A DNA stretch of 64,000 bases. Origin: Blattabacterium cuenoti (GTDB lineage Bacteria > Bacteroidota > Bacteroidia > Flavobacteriales > Blattabacteriaceae). How positions within the stretch are numbered: the first letter of the stretch is position 1; every line of letters begins with the position of its first letter. The stretch is taken from contig NZ_CP059202.1 of assembly GCF_014251815.1 (NCBI RefSeq), forward strand, positions 186,001 to 250,000. The letters run 5' to 3'. The translations under genes and the position numbers were made by a program. Below are positions 18,282-26,618 of the stretch, in pieces. The notes under the pieces were generated by a model. That model ran no database searches. It was not told the DNA's origin and was given only the letters and a program-made list of their open reading frames with translations.

Positions 18282-18318
18282 AACGGAAAAGAAAGGAATC
18301 CTTTCTTTTCCGTTTTAT
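18282..18318 (+). terminator. Strong intrinsic terminator after the lipoprotein gene
   Basis: Arms AACGGAAAAGAAAGG (18282-18296) and CCTTTCTTTTCCGTT (18300-18314) form a perfect 15-bp stem with a 3-nt loop, followed by TTATTTT. It lies 17 bp after the stop codon and 31 bp before pdhB, so it separates the two transcripts. It is one of the clearest terminators in the window. Confidence 0.9.
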
Positions 18319-18344
18319 TTTCTTTACAAAAAATTAACATTATT

Positions 18345-19328
18345 ATGAAAGAGAAGAGTTTTCGTGAAGTTATAGCAGAAGCTATGAGTGAAGAGATGAG
18401 AAGAGATAATACTGTTTATCTTATGGGGGAAGAAGTCGCTCAATATGATGGAGCTTACAAAGCTTCTAAAGGAATGTTAAAAGAATTTGGCTCAAAAAGA
18501 GTTATTGATACACCCATATCAGAATTAGGGTTTTCTGGAATAGGCATAGGTTCTGCCATGAACGGATGCAGGCCTATTATTGAATTCATGACTTTTAATT
18601 TTTCTTTAGTTGCCATGGACCAAATTATTAATAATGCAGCAAAAATACGTTATATGAGTGGAGGGCAATGGAATATCCCCATTGTTTTTAGAGGTCCGAC
18701 TGGTTCTGCCGGACAATTAGGGGCTACACATTCTCAATCTTTTGAAAGTTGGTATGCAAGTTGTCCTGGATTAAAAGTAGTCGTTCCATGTAATCCTTAT
18801 GATGCGAAAGGCCTTTTGAAATCTTCTATTAGAGATAACAATCCAGTAATTTTTATGGAATCTGAACAAATGTATGGAGATAGAATGATGATTCCAGATG
18901 AAGAATATATTATTCCCATTGGAAAAGCAGATATAAAAAAAAAAGGAACTGATATCAGTTTAGTATCTTTTGGGAAGATTATGAAAACGGCTTTAAATGT
19001 AGCGTATAAATTGGATGAAGAAAATATTAGTGTAGAGGTTGTAGATATTCGAACCATTCGTCCATTGGATTATGAATCCATTCTTTTTTCTGTAAAAAAA
19101 ACTAATCGTTTAGTAATTTTAGAAGAATCATGGCCTTTTTCATCTATTGCTTCTGAAATTTCATATTTTATACAAAATAAAGCATTTGATTATCTTGATG
19201 CTCCTATTAATAGAATATCTTTGCTAGATACTCCTGCTCCTTATGCTTATAATTTAGTAAATAATTGGTTTCCTAACGAAAAAAAAATAATCAATGCTAT
19301 AAAAAAAACTCTTTATTTAAAAATGTAA
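18345..19328 (+). CDS. pdhB: Pyruvate dehydrogenase E1 component, beta subunit
   Basis: This is the beta half of the thiamine-diphosphate pyruvate dehydrogenase E1. With an alpha subunit it decarboxylates pyruvate and passes the acetyl group to lipoyl-E2. The 327-residue protein has LMGEEVAQYDGAYKASKG near 26, IDTPISELGFSGIGIGSAMNG near 50, FRGPTGSAGQLGATHSQSFE near 115, and the transketolase C-terminal domain (ILEESWPFSSIASEI near 255). It is very like flavobacterial PdhB. No alpha-subunit gene is next to it, so PdhA must be elsewhere. The E1 fusion at 9191-11635 is a different paralogue. Confidence 0.94.
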   Translation: MKEKSFREVIAEAMSEEMRRDNTVYLMGEEVAQYDGAYKASKGMLKEFGSKRVIDTPISELGFSGIGIGSAMNGCRPIIEFMTFNFSLVAMDQIINNAAKIRYMSGGQWNIPIVFRGPTGSAGQLGATHSQSFESWYASCPGLKVVVPCNPYDAKGLLKSSIRDNNPVIFMESEQMYGDRMMIPDEEYIIPIGKADIKKKGTDISLVSFGKIMKTALNVAYKLDEENISVEVVDIRTIRPLDYESILFSVKKTNRLVILEESWPFSSIASEISYFIQNKAFDYLDAPINRISLLDTPAPYAYNLVNNWFPNEKKIINAIKKTLYLKM

Positions 19329-19348
19329 TGTATAGAATAGAAATAATA

Positions 19349-20311
19349 TCAATAAATGGCTTGAACAATTTTGTAAATATTTTCTGGTTTATCCATGGTA
19401 TAATAATGAATTACTTCTACACCATAATTTTTTAATTCTTTAGATTGATGAATAGCCCATTCAATTCCAATATGAGGAATATTTTTTTTATCTTTTTCTT
19501 TTTCTATTTCTTTTACTAATTCATTAGGGATATTTAAATAAAAACGAGAAGGAAGACCGTTTAATTGCTTTTTAGAAGAAATAGGTTTAATTCCGGGAAT
19601 GATTGGAACAGAAATCCCCTCGGATCTACATCTTTCAACAAAAGAAAAAAATTTTTTATTATCAAAAAACATTTGAGTTACAATATAATCAGCTCCTGCT
19701 TCTATTTTTTTTTTCAGAAAAAATAAATCACTTTCTATATTTGGAGCTTCTAAATGTTTTTCTGGGTATCCTGCTACTCCAATACAGAAATCAAATGATG
19801 TAGATTCTTTTTTTTCTACAAAAGTTTTATCAAGATATTTTCCAATATTCAAATTTTGAACTTGTTTCACTAATTCTATTGCATGTTTGTGTCCATCTTT
19901 TTGTGCAATAAAACTTTTTTCAGATTTTAATGGATCTCCTCTTAGGACTAAAACATTATCGATCCCCAAAAAATTTAGATCTATTAAAGCATTTTCAGTC
20001 ATTTGTTTACTAAATCCCCCACAAATTAGATGAGGAACAGCATCTATTCCATATTTATTCATAATTGCAGCACAGATTCCTACTGTTCCTGGACGTCTTG
20101 AAATTTTTCTTCTTTGTAAAAGACCATTATCTTTTTCTACATATATAAATTCTTCACGATGATAAGTGACATCAATAAAGGGAGGATTAAATTCTATTAA
20201 TGGGTCTAAGGTAGAAAAAATATCTTTTATATCACGTCCTCTTAAAGGAGGTAAGATTTCAAAAGAAAATAAACTTTTTTTTGCTCTATCTATATGCTCA
20301 GTCACTTTCAT
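19349..20311 (-). CDS. metF: 5,10-Methylenetetrahydrofolate reductase
   Basis: MetF reduces 5,10-methylene-THF to 5-methyl-THF, the methyl donor for methionine synthesis. From the ATG at 20311 the protein has 320 residues and begins MKVTEHIDRAKKSLFSFEILPP with the substrate-binding Glu. Other signs are IDVTYHREE near 48, LRGDP near 120, and ADYIVTQMFFDN near 210. The frame can start at a GTG (20326) right after the serS stop, but MKVTEHI is the usual family start. It follows serS by 15 bp and is convergent with pdhB. Confidence 0.93.
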   Translation of the reverse strand: MKVTEHIDRAKKSLFSFEILPPLRGRDIKDIFSTLDPLIEFNPPFIDVTYHREEFIYVEKDNGLLQRRKISRRPGTVGICAAIMNKYGIDAVPHLICGGFSKQMTENALIDLNFLGIDNVLVLRGDPLKSEKSFIAQKDGHKHAIELVKQVQNLNIGKYLDKTFVEKKESTSFDFCIGVAGYPEKHLEAPNIESDLFFLKKKIEAGADYIVTQMFFDNKKFFSFVERCRSEGISVPIIPGIKPISSKKQLNGLPSRFYLNIPNELVKEIEKEKDKKNIPHIGIEWAIHQSKELKNYGVEVIHYYTMDKPENIYKIVQAIY

Positions 20312-20326
20312 AACATAAAATTTCAC

Positions 20327-21595
20327 TTAAATATGATCAAATTCTGTATAAGGAATCAAAGCCTTAGGAATATTAATTTTATTTTCAGTTTGATTATTTT
20401 CTAGTAAAGCAGCCATAATTCGGGGTAAAGCCAACGCACTCCCATTAAGAGTATGACAAAATTCTGTATTCCCTGTAATAGTTTTATATTTGAGGCGCAA
20501 TCTATTAGACTGAAAATCAGTACAATTTGAGATAGAACTTACTTCTAGCCATTTTTTTTGAGCCATAGAATAAACTTCAAAATCATAAGTTATAGAAGAA
20601 GAAAAACCCAGATCTGTAGCACTTAATCGAATCAAACGAAAAGGTAAATTTAAAGATCTCAAAATATTTCTCACATGTGAAATCATTTCTTCTAAAAAAT
20701 AAGAAGAAGTATCTGGTGTAGTAATTTGAATAATTTCTACTTTTTCAAATTGATGTAATCTATTTAATCCTCTAACTTTTGCCCCATATGAACCAGCTTC
20801 TCTTCTAAAACAAGATGTGTAAGTAGTTCCTTTAATAGGAAGATCTGAGTATGTAAGCATTGTATCTCTATAACAATTCATAATAGGAATTTCTCCAGTG
20901 GGAATTAAATAAAAATTATCTTTTTCTATAAAGTACATTTGATTCTCTTTATCTGGAATTTGTCCCGTAGAAAATCCAGATTTTTCATTAATGAGATAAG
21001 GTAAACTATATTCTTTATATGATGCTTGTATATTTCTATCTAAAAAATATTGAATTAAACTCCTTTGCAATTTCGCCCCTTTCCCCATATAAACTGTAAA
21101 ACCAGAACCACATATTTTTGTTCCTAAATTAGAATCAATCAAATTAAATTTTTTTGATAATTCCCAATGAGGAAGGGGGTTCATAATAGAAGAACAAATT
21201 CCTTCTTCCTGAAAAAGAATATCATTCTTTTTGAAATCCTTTTTTACTTTTTCATCAGGAATGTTAGGAACTTGATTCAATTTTTTTTCTAAAATTTGGC
21301 AAATTTTTTCTAGTTTGATATTAATATTTTTTCTTTCTTTTTTCAGAAAAGAAGATTTATCTTTTAAAGATTTTATTTGATGATCGTTATTGTTATTAAA
21401 ACTCAAAATTTTACCTATTTCTCTTGAAATTAAATTTTCTTTTTCTAATATTTTATTTATAATATTTTGAGTTATTTTTTTTTTTTCATCCAAAATTAAT
21501 ATTTCGTTTATTAAATGTGATTTCTTAAAATCACGTTTTTCTAATCCCAATAAAACTTTTTCTTTATTTTTTCGTATAAAATAGGGTTTCAGCAT
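20327..21595 (-). CDS. serS: Seryl-tRNA synthetase
   Basis: This class II synthetase charges tRNA-Ser. The 422-residue protein has the N-terminal long coiled-coil tRNA-binding arm (about residues 25-100), then motif 2 as TSCFRREAGSYGAKVRGLNR near 260 and the motif 3 region LNGSALALPRIMAALLEN near 385. Length is normal. It shares a 37-bp divergent region with rsmA and is followed immediately by metF. Confidence 0.96.
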   Translation of the reverse strand: MLKPYFIRKNKEKVLLGLEKRDFKKSHLINEILILDEKKKITQNIINKILEKENLISREIGKILSFNNNNDHQIKSLKDKSSFLKKERKNINIKLEKICQILEKKLNQVPNIPDEKVKKDFKKNDILFQEEGICSSIMNPLPHWELSKKFNLIDSNLGTKICGSGFTVYMGKGAKLQRSLIQYFLDRNIQASYKEYSLPYLINEKSGFSTGQIPDKENQMYFIEKDNFYLIPTGEIPIMNCYRDTMLTYSDLPIKGTTYTSCFRREAGSYGAKVRGLNRLHQFEKVEIIQITTPDTSSYFLEEMISHVRNILRSLNLPFRLIRLSATDLGFSSSITYDFEVYSMAQKKWLEVSSISNCTDFQSNRLRLKYKTITGNTEFCHTLNGSALALPRIMAALLENNQTENKINIPKALIPYTEFDHI

Positions 21596-21620
21596 ATTAA
21601 ACTAAATAATATAATGTTTA

Positions 21621-21628
21621 TATATTTG
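21621..21628 (+). promoter_or_regulatory. Candidate -7 promoter box directly before rsmA
   Basis: TATATTTG ends only 4 bp before the first rsmA ATG (21633) and 10 bp before a second in-frame ATG (21639). A start site 4-7 nt after the box would fall on or beside the first ATG, implying a leaderless or near-leaderless mRNA. No -33 TTG is obvious. Confidence 0.45.
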
Positions 21629-21632
21629 CACA

Positions 21633-22466
21633 ATGCAAATGCATAAACTTTTTTTTAAAAAAAAATTCGATCAATATTTTTTAAAAGATCAAAATATAGC
21701 AAAAAAAATTGTAAATCATCTTTCTTTCGAAAATTACAATACAGTAGTAGAGGTCGGCCCTGGATTAGGCATTTTAACTCAATATCTATTGATTAATCCA
21801 TATCACCATGTTTTTTTTATAGAAATCGATAAACAATTAATTTCTTTTTTAAAAAAAAAATTTTTGATTTCTAATAACAAAATCATTCATAATGATTTTT
21901 TGAAATGGAATCCAGAAGAAATAAAATTACATAATTTTGCAATTATTGGTAATTTTCCTTATAAAATTTCTTCACAAATATTATTCCATATATTAAAATA
22001 TAATCAATATATTCCAGAATGTATTGGAATGTTTCAAAAAGAAGTGGCAAAACGAATTACATCTCACAAAGGAAAAAAAACTTATGGAATTTTATCAGTA
22101 TTAATTCAAACGTTTTATGATGCAAAATACCTTTTTACTGTAAAAAAAAAGGTATTTTTTCCTGTTCCTAATGTGGAATCTGCAGTAATATCTTTAAAAA
22201 GAAAAAATGAAACTATTTATTGCGATAAAAATGTGTTGTTTAAATGTGTTAAAACAGCTTTTAATCAAAGAAGAAAGAAATTAAAAAATTCTTTACAATT
22301 ATTCAAATATGTTCCAAATTTTAATAAAATACCATTTTTAAACAAAAGAGCAGAAGAATTATCTGTGAAAGAGTTTATTCAATTAACAAGAGAAATAGAA
22401 ATTAAATTAGGAAATGACTACTCAATTATTGAACGGAAATTTGTTAGCCAAAGAAATAAAAAATGA
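21633..22466 (+). CDS. rsmA: 16S rRNA dimethyladenosine transferase (KsgA)
   Basis: RsmA dimethylates two adjacent adenosines near the 3' end of 16S rRNA during small-subunit maturation. The 277-residue protein has the SAM site VVEVGPGLGILTQYLL (near residue 36), IEIDKQL, the catalytic GNFPYKISSQI (NxPY, near 109), and a C-terminal helical domain ending around ELSVKEFIQLTREIE near 250. About 20 residues follow that usual end and overlap folD by 53 bp in another frame, perhaps after loss of the original stop. The start is ATG 21633 or 21639. Confidence 0.95.
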   Translation: MQMHKLFFKKKFDQYFLKDQNIAKKIVNHLSFENYNTVVEVGPGLGILTQYLLINPYHHVFFIEIDKQLISFLKKKFLISNNKIIHNDFLKWNPEEIKLHNFAIIGNFPYKISSQILFHILKYNQYIPECIGMFQKEVAKRITSHKGKKTYGILSVLIQTFYDAKYLFTVKKKVFFPVPNVESAVISLKRKNETIYCDKNVLFKCVKTAFNQRRKKLKNSLQLFKYVPNFNKIPFLNKRAEELSVKEFIQLTREIEIKLGNDYSIIERKFVSQRNKK

Positions 22467-23280
22467 AATATCCAATATTATAGAGAAAAAAATATTGAAT
22501 GAAAACAAGAGAATGCCTCATCTTGGAATTATTTTAACAGGAAATAACAGCTCTAGCATAACATATGTTAATAACAAAATTAAAGAATGTAAAAACATTG
22601 GAATTCAGTATTCTTTAATACATTTACCTATAAATACTTTAGAAAATAAATTATTAGAAGAAATAAAAAAAATGAATCGAAATCCATATATAGATGGTTT
22701 TATTGTGCAATTACCTCTAGAAAAGCACATGAATCAAGATAAAATCATTTTATCTATTGATCCTAAAAAAGATGTAGATGGATTTCATCCTGAAAATTTT
22801 GGAAAAATGTCTTTGGGGATGAAAGCATTTTTTCCTGCTACTGCGTTAGGAATCTTAACTGTTTTAGAAAGATATAAAATTCAAATATATGGAAAACATA
22901 CTGTAGTAATAGGGAGAAGTAGGATAGTGGGAAGACCAATTAGCATACTGATGAGTAGAAAAAATTATTTTGGAAATAGTACGGTTACAATTACTCATAG
23001 TAAAACTAAAAATATAGAATTTTACACTAAACAAGCCGACATTATCATAGTAGCTGTAGGTATCCCAAAATTTCTTAAAGGAAAAATGATTAAAAAAGGA
23101 GCTGTTGTTATAGATGTAGGAATACATAATCATGAAAATAAAATATTAGGAGATGTTGATTTCTATAGTGTTTATGGAAGGGCTTCTTATTTGACTCCTG
23201 TCCCAGGAGGGATAGGACCTATGACTCGTGTGATGTTACTAAAAAACACTTTGATGGCAGCATTAAACAATAGGAAATGA
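22414..23280 (+). CDS. folD: Methylenetetrahydrofolate dehydrogenase / cyclohydrolase
   Basis: FolD interconverts 5,10-methylene-, methenyl- and 10-formyl-THF. The 288-residue protein has SSITYVNNKIKECKNIG with the catalytic Lys near 56, DGFIVQLPLEKHM near 95, GRSRIVGRPISILMSR near 168 for the dinucleotide, and the terminal PVPGGIGPMTRVML near 265. The start ATG lies inside the last 53 bp of rsmA, and MTTQLLNGNLLAKEIK fits the family. It overlaps queE by 4 bp (ATGA), so rsmA-folD-queE is probably one transcript. Confidence 0.96.
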   Translation: MTTQLLNGNLLAKEIKNEISNIIEKKILNENKRMPHLGIILTGNNSSSITYVNNKIKECKNIGIQYSLIHLPINTLENKLLEEIKKMNRNPYIDGFIVQLPLEKHMNQDKIILSIDPKKDVDGFHPENFGKMSLGMKAFFPATALGILTVLERYKIQIYGKHTVVIGRSRIVGRPISILMSRKNYFGNSTVTITHSKTKNIEFYTKQADIIIVAVGIPKFLKGKMIKKGAVVIDVGIHNHENKILGDVDFYSVYGRASYLTPVPGGIGPMTRVMLLKNTLMAALNNRK

Positions 23281-23897
23281 AAGAAATTAGCTATCCGATA
23301 AAAGAATTTTTTTATTCCATTCAAGGAGAAGGATATTATTATGGTACAGCTGCATATTTTATTCGTTTTGAAGGATGTAATATAAGATGTAGTTGGTGCG
23401 ATACTAAAGAAAGTTGGAATATAAAAAAAGAAAACTTTATTACAATTAATCAAATTCTAAATAATATTAATAATAATCATCATCAAATTAAAACTATTGT
23501 AATTACTGGAGGAGAACCCACTATGTGGAATTTACATCCTTTAATTAAAAAACTTAAGAAAAAAGGACATCGTATTCATATTGAAACTTCAGGTTCTTAT
23601 CCTATAAAAGAAAAATATGTAGATTGGATTACAATTTCTCCAAAAAAAATAAAACTTCCTCTGCAAGAAAATTACAAAAAAATCAATGAATTAAAAATTA
23701 TTATTTCGGATGAAAATGACTTTATCTTTGCAGAAGAACAAGCCTATTATGTTCAAAGTGTAACGAATTGTTTTTTGTTTTTACAGCCAGAATGGAATTC
23801 TATTTTTAATGTTCTTCCGAAAATCATTTCTTATGTTAAAAAAAACCCTAAATGGAGAATATCTTTTCAAATGCATAAAATATTAAATGTTCCTTAG
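23277..23897 (+). CDS. queE: 7-Carboxy-7-deazaguanine synthase, radical SAM
   Basis: QueE rearranges 6-carboxytetrahydropterin to 7-carboxy-7-deazaguanine, a ring-forming step toward queuosine in tRNA. The 206-residue protein has the QueE opening FYSIQGEGYYYGTAAYFIR and the radical-SAM cluster motif CNIRCSWC (Cx3Cx2C, near residue 34), then ITGGEP near 74 and ETSGSYP. Length matches the short QueE family. It overlaps folD by an ATGA junction and converges on hisIE with 4 bp between. No other queuosine gene is in the window. Confidence 0.9.
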   Translation: MKEISYPIKEFFYSIQGEGYYYGTAAYFIRFEGCNIRCSWCDTKESWNIKKENFITINQILNNINNNHHQIKTIVITGGEPTMWNLHPLIKKLKKKGHRIHIETSGSYPIKEKYVDWITISPKKIKLPLQENYKKINELKIIISDENDFIFAEEQAYYVQSVTNCFLFLQPEWNSIFNVLPKIISYVKKNPKWRISFQMHKILNVP

Positions 23898-23901
23898 AGA
23901 A

Positions 23902-24489
23902 TTAGGTTTTTGAATGCCTACTTTTTAAAATATTAATAACATCTTGCATTTCCAATCCTTTTTTTTTTAAAAGAATAAGATAATGAAAAAGTAAATCAGC
24001 AGATTCATTTAAAAATAAATTTTGATCATTGTCTTTAGACTCGATAATGAGTTCCACTGCTTCTTCTCCTAACTTTTGAGATATTCTATTGATTCCTTTT
24101 TTTGATAATTGATATATATAAGAATTTTCTTGTTTTTTTTTAATTCTATCCGATATTATATTTTCTAAATAAAATAAAAAATTATTATTCTTATTTATTT
24201 CTTTCCAACATGTATCTGTTCCTTTATGACAAATAGGACCTGTTGGTGTAGCTTTGATTAATAATGTATCTTCATCACAATCTATTAATATCTTTTTAAT
24301 AAAAAGATAATTTTTACTGATCTCTCCTTTTGTCCATAATCTTTTTTTCGATCTGCTATAAAAAGTCACTTTTTTTTCATCAATACTTTTTTGATAGGCT
24401 TCTTGATTCATATAACCCAACATTAATACCTTATCTGTTTTTGAATCTTGAACAATTGCAGGAATCAATTTTTTTTTAAAATTTATCAT
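23902..24489 (-). CDS. hisI: Phosphoribosyl-AMP cyclohydrolase / phosphoribosyl-ATP pyrophosphatase
   Basis: This bifunctional protein carries out histidine steps 2 and 3. The N-terminal HisI domain (residues 1-105) has VLMLGYMNQEA, FYSRSKKRLWTKGE and the metal-binding ending TPTGPICHKGTDTCW. The C-terminal HisE domain (about 108-195) has SQKLGEEAVELIIE and a helical end. The fused HisIE form is normal in Bacteroidota. It is the last gene of the his operon, 8 bp after hisF, and no terminator follows before convergent queE. Confidence 0.95.
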   Translation of the reverse strand: MINFKKKLIPAIVQDSKTDKVLMLGYMNQEAYQKSIDEKKVTFYSRSKKRLWTKGEISKNYLFIKKILIDCDEDTLLIKATPTGPICHKGTDTCWKEINKNNNFLFYLENIISDRIKKKQENSYIYQLSKKGINRISQKLGEEAVELIIESKDNDQNLFLNESADLLFHYLILLKKKGLEMQDVINILKSRHSKT

Positions 24490-24497
24490 ATGTTTGT

Positions 24498-25259
24498 TTA
24501 TATTTCAGTTCTTACAGGTATATGAAGTTGATTTAAATAACATTTTAAATTAGGAATTTCTATTTCTTTATAATGAAATATACTAGCGGCTAAAGCTGCA
24601 TCAGCTTTTCCTTTTTTAAAAATTTTATAAAAATCATCTAATTTTCCAGCGCCACCTGAGGCAATTATAGGGGTAGAAATATTTTCGGATATTCTTCTAG
24701 TAATATCTATTGCAAATCCGTTTTTTGTTCCATCATGATTCATTGAAGTTAGTAATATCTCTCCTGCCCCTCTACTAGTTCCTTCCTGAGCCCAATCTAA
24801 AGTTTTAGTATGAGTAGAAATTCTTCCTCCATTTAAATATACCCACCATTCATTTTCTTCATATTTAGTATCAATAGCTAAAACAATGCATTGACTTCCG
24901 AATCTTTTAGAAAGTTTTTCTAAAAGATTCGGATTTTGAAAAGCAGCAGTGTTGATAGATATTTTATCTGCTCCTGCATTCAGCAAAACTTCAACATCTT
25001 TTTCTTCTTTAATTCCTCCACCAACCGTAAAAGGAATATTAATATGGCGAGAAATGTCTTTTACTAAACTAATTAGTGTCTTCCGTTTTTCATTTGTGGC
25101 AGTGATGTCCAAAAATATTAATTCATCTGCACCCTGTTTTGTATACCAACAAACCAGTTGTATTGGGTCTCCAGCGTCTTTTAAATGTATAAAATTGACT
25201 CCTTTTACTGTTCTTCCATTTTTTATATCCAAACAAGGTATAATACGTTTAGCCAACAT
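24498..25259 (-). CDS. hisF: Imidazole glycerol phosphate synthase, cyclase subunit
   Basis: HisF is the TIM-barrel half of IGP synthase. It uses ammonia from HisH to form imidazole glycerol phosphate and AICAR. The 253-residue protein begins [21 protein letters not shown] with the catalytic Asp near 11, has [26 protein letters not shown] near 82, an Asp in LAIDTKYEE near 130, and [12 protein letters not shown] near 220. It lies 6 bp after hisA and 8 bp before hisIE. Partner HisH is encoded two genes upstream. Confidence 0.97.
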   Translation of the reverse strand: MLAKRIIPCLDIKNGRTVKGVNFIHLKDAGDPIQLVCWYTKQGADELIFLDITATNEKRKTLISLVKDISRHINIPFTVGGGIKEEKDVEVLLNAGADKISINTAAFQNPNLLEKLSKRFGSQCIVLAIDTKYEENEWWVYLNGGRISTHTKTLDWAQEGTSRGAGEILLTSMNHDGTKNGFAIDITRRISENISTPIIASGGAGKLDDFYKIFKKGKADAALAASIFHYKEIEIPNLKCYLNQLHIPVRTEI

Positions 25260-25265
25260 ATTTAA

Positions 25266-26009
25266 TTAATTGTTATGATTGTTTATTTTTTTCCAATTTT
25301 TAAGATCATATAATGATATTTTTTTTTCATATACAGCTTTTCCAACAATGATTCCACTACAACCCAAATTAAATAATTGATATACATCATTCATATTACT
25401 AATTCCTCCACTTGCTATGAATTCAATATTTGGAAATTTTTCAATAATTTTTTTATATAAAAGAAAAGAAGGACCTGATAAAATTCCATCTTTAGAAATA
25501 TCTGTACAAAAAATTTTCTTAACTCCATGATTACTTTTTTCTTGTAAAAAATCTAAAAATGGAAAATCACTAAATTTAGTCCATCCATTGATTGCTATTT
25601 TATTATTTTTTACGTCTACTCCTAACAATATTTTATCTCCTCCATAAGCATCAATCCATTTTTTTAAAACAAAAGGTTTTTGAACTGCAATACTACCAAC
25701 AGTGGCCATATGTCCTCCACTTTCAAACACAGTACGTATATCTTCATCAGAATGAATTCCTCCTCCAAAATCTATAGTTAAATGTGTAGATTTCGCTATT
25801 TTTTCTAAAATTTTCCAATGAACTACTTTTCCTTTTTTTGCTCCATCTAAATCTACTAGATGCAATCTAGATATTCCATAATTTTCTAGTAATAAAGCGA
25901 CATCTAATGGGTCTTCATTGTAAATTTTTTTTCTTTTAAAATCTCCTTGTATTAATCGAACACATTTCCCATCAATCAAATCTATAGCTACTATAATATC
26001 CATTGTCAT
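25266..26009 (-). CDS. hisA: ProFAR isomerase
   Basis: HisA opens the ribose ring of ProFAR to PRFAR by Amadori rearrangement, histidine step 4. The 247-residue TIM barrel has IVAIDLIDGKCVRLIQGDF (catalytic Asp near 10), IDFGGGIHSDEDI near 80, the second acid in FCTDISKDGILSGP near 130, and IASGGISNMNDV near 175. Two nearby Met codons (26009 and 26003) leave the start uncertain by two residues. It is 4 bp after hisH. Confidence 0.96.
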   Translation of the reverse strand: MTMDIIVAIDLIDGKCVRLIQGDFKRKKIYNEDPLDVALLLENYGISRLHLVDLDGAKKGKVVHWKILEKIAKSTHLTIDFGGGIHSDEDIRTVFESGGHMATVGSIAVQKPFVLKKWIDAYGGDKILLGVDVKNNKIAINGWTKFSDFPFLDFLQEKSNHGVKKIFCTDISKDGILSGPSFLLYKKIIEKFPNIEFIASGGISNMNDVYQLFNLGCSGIIVGKAVYEKKISLYDLKNWKKINNHNN

Positions 26010-26013
26010 AAAT

Positions 26014-26604
26014 TTATAAACTAATAAAATTTTCTAATATTTTATGTCCTACATAAGAAGATTTCTCTGGATGGAACTGTACCGCATAAAAATTATTTTT
26101 TTGTAATGCAGCGCTGTAAGTGGTTATATACTCTGTTTTTGCTATAGTTTCCTTTCCTAAAGGGACATAATAACTGTGAACAAAATATTGATAACTTCCA
26201 TCTGGAATATTTTTAAATAGAGATCCTTTTAATTTATGAATTGTATTCCACCCTACTTGAGGTATTTTCTCGTTTTTATCACTGGTTTGAAATTTTTTTA
26301 CCAATAAATCAAAAACTCCTATACATGTAGTATTCCTTTCTTCTGAGTGCTTACAAAGTAATTGCATGCCCAAACATATTCCTAATATAGGTTGTTTTAA
26401 TTTTGATAAAAGTAAATCTAGTTTTTTTTCTTTCAAATATTGCATTGCACAGTTAGCTTCCCCAACACCAGGCAAAATAATTTTTTCTGCATTTTGAATC
26501 AAATCTTTGGAATCTGTCACCATAGCTTGCACTCCTATTCTTTCTAAAGAAAAAAGAATTGATTGTACATTTCCTGCAGGATATTTTATAATAATCGTTT
26601 TCAT
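26014..26604 (-). CDS. hisH: Imidazole glycerol phosphate synthase, glutaminase subunit
   Basis: HisH is a class I glutamine amidotransferase that frees ammonia for HisF. The 196-residue protein has KIILPGVGEANCAMQYL (oxyanion region), GICLGMQLLCKHSEE with the nucleophilic Cys near 80, and the His-Glu pair in AVQFHPEKSSYVG near 180. All catalytic residues are present. It follows hisB by 14 bp and precedes hisA by 4 bp, the usual order. Confidence 0.97.
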   Translation of the reverse strand: MKTIIIKYPAGNVQSILFSLERIGVQAMVTDSKDLIQNAEKIILPGVGEANCAMQYLKEKKLDLLLSKLKQPILGICLGMQLLCKHSEERNTTCIGVFDLLVKKFQTSDKNEKIPQVGWNTIHKLKGSLFKNIPDGSYQYFVHSYYVPLGKETIAKTEYITTYSAALQKNNFYAVQFHPEKSSYVGHKILENFISL

Positions 26605-26618
26605 AATATATTAAAATT

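Noticed and set aside
20312..20326. GTG start of metF abutting the serS stop
   Set aside because: The ATG at 20311 gives the usual MKVTEHI start, and the five extra residues add nothing recognisable.
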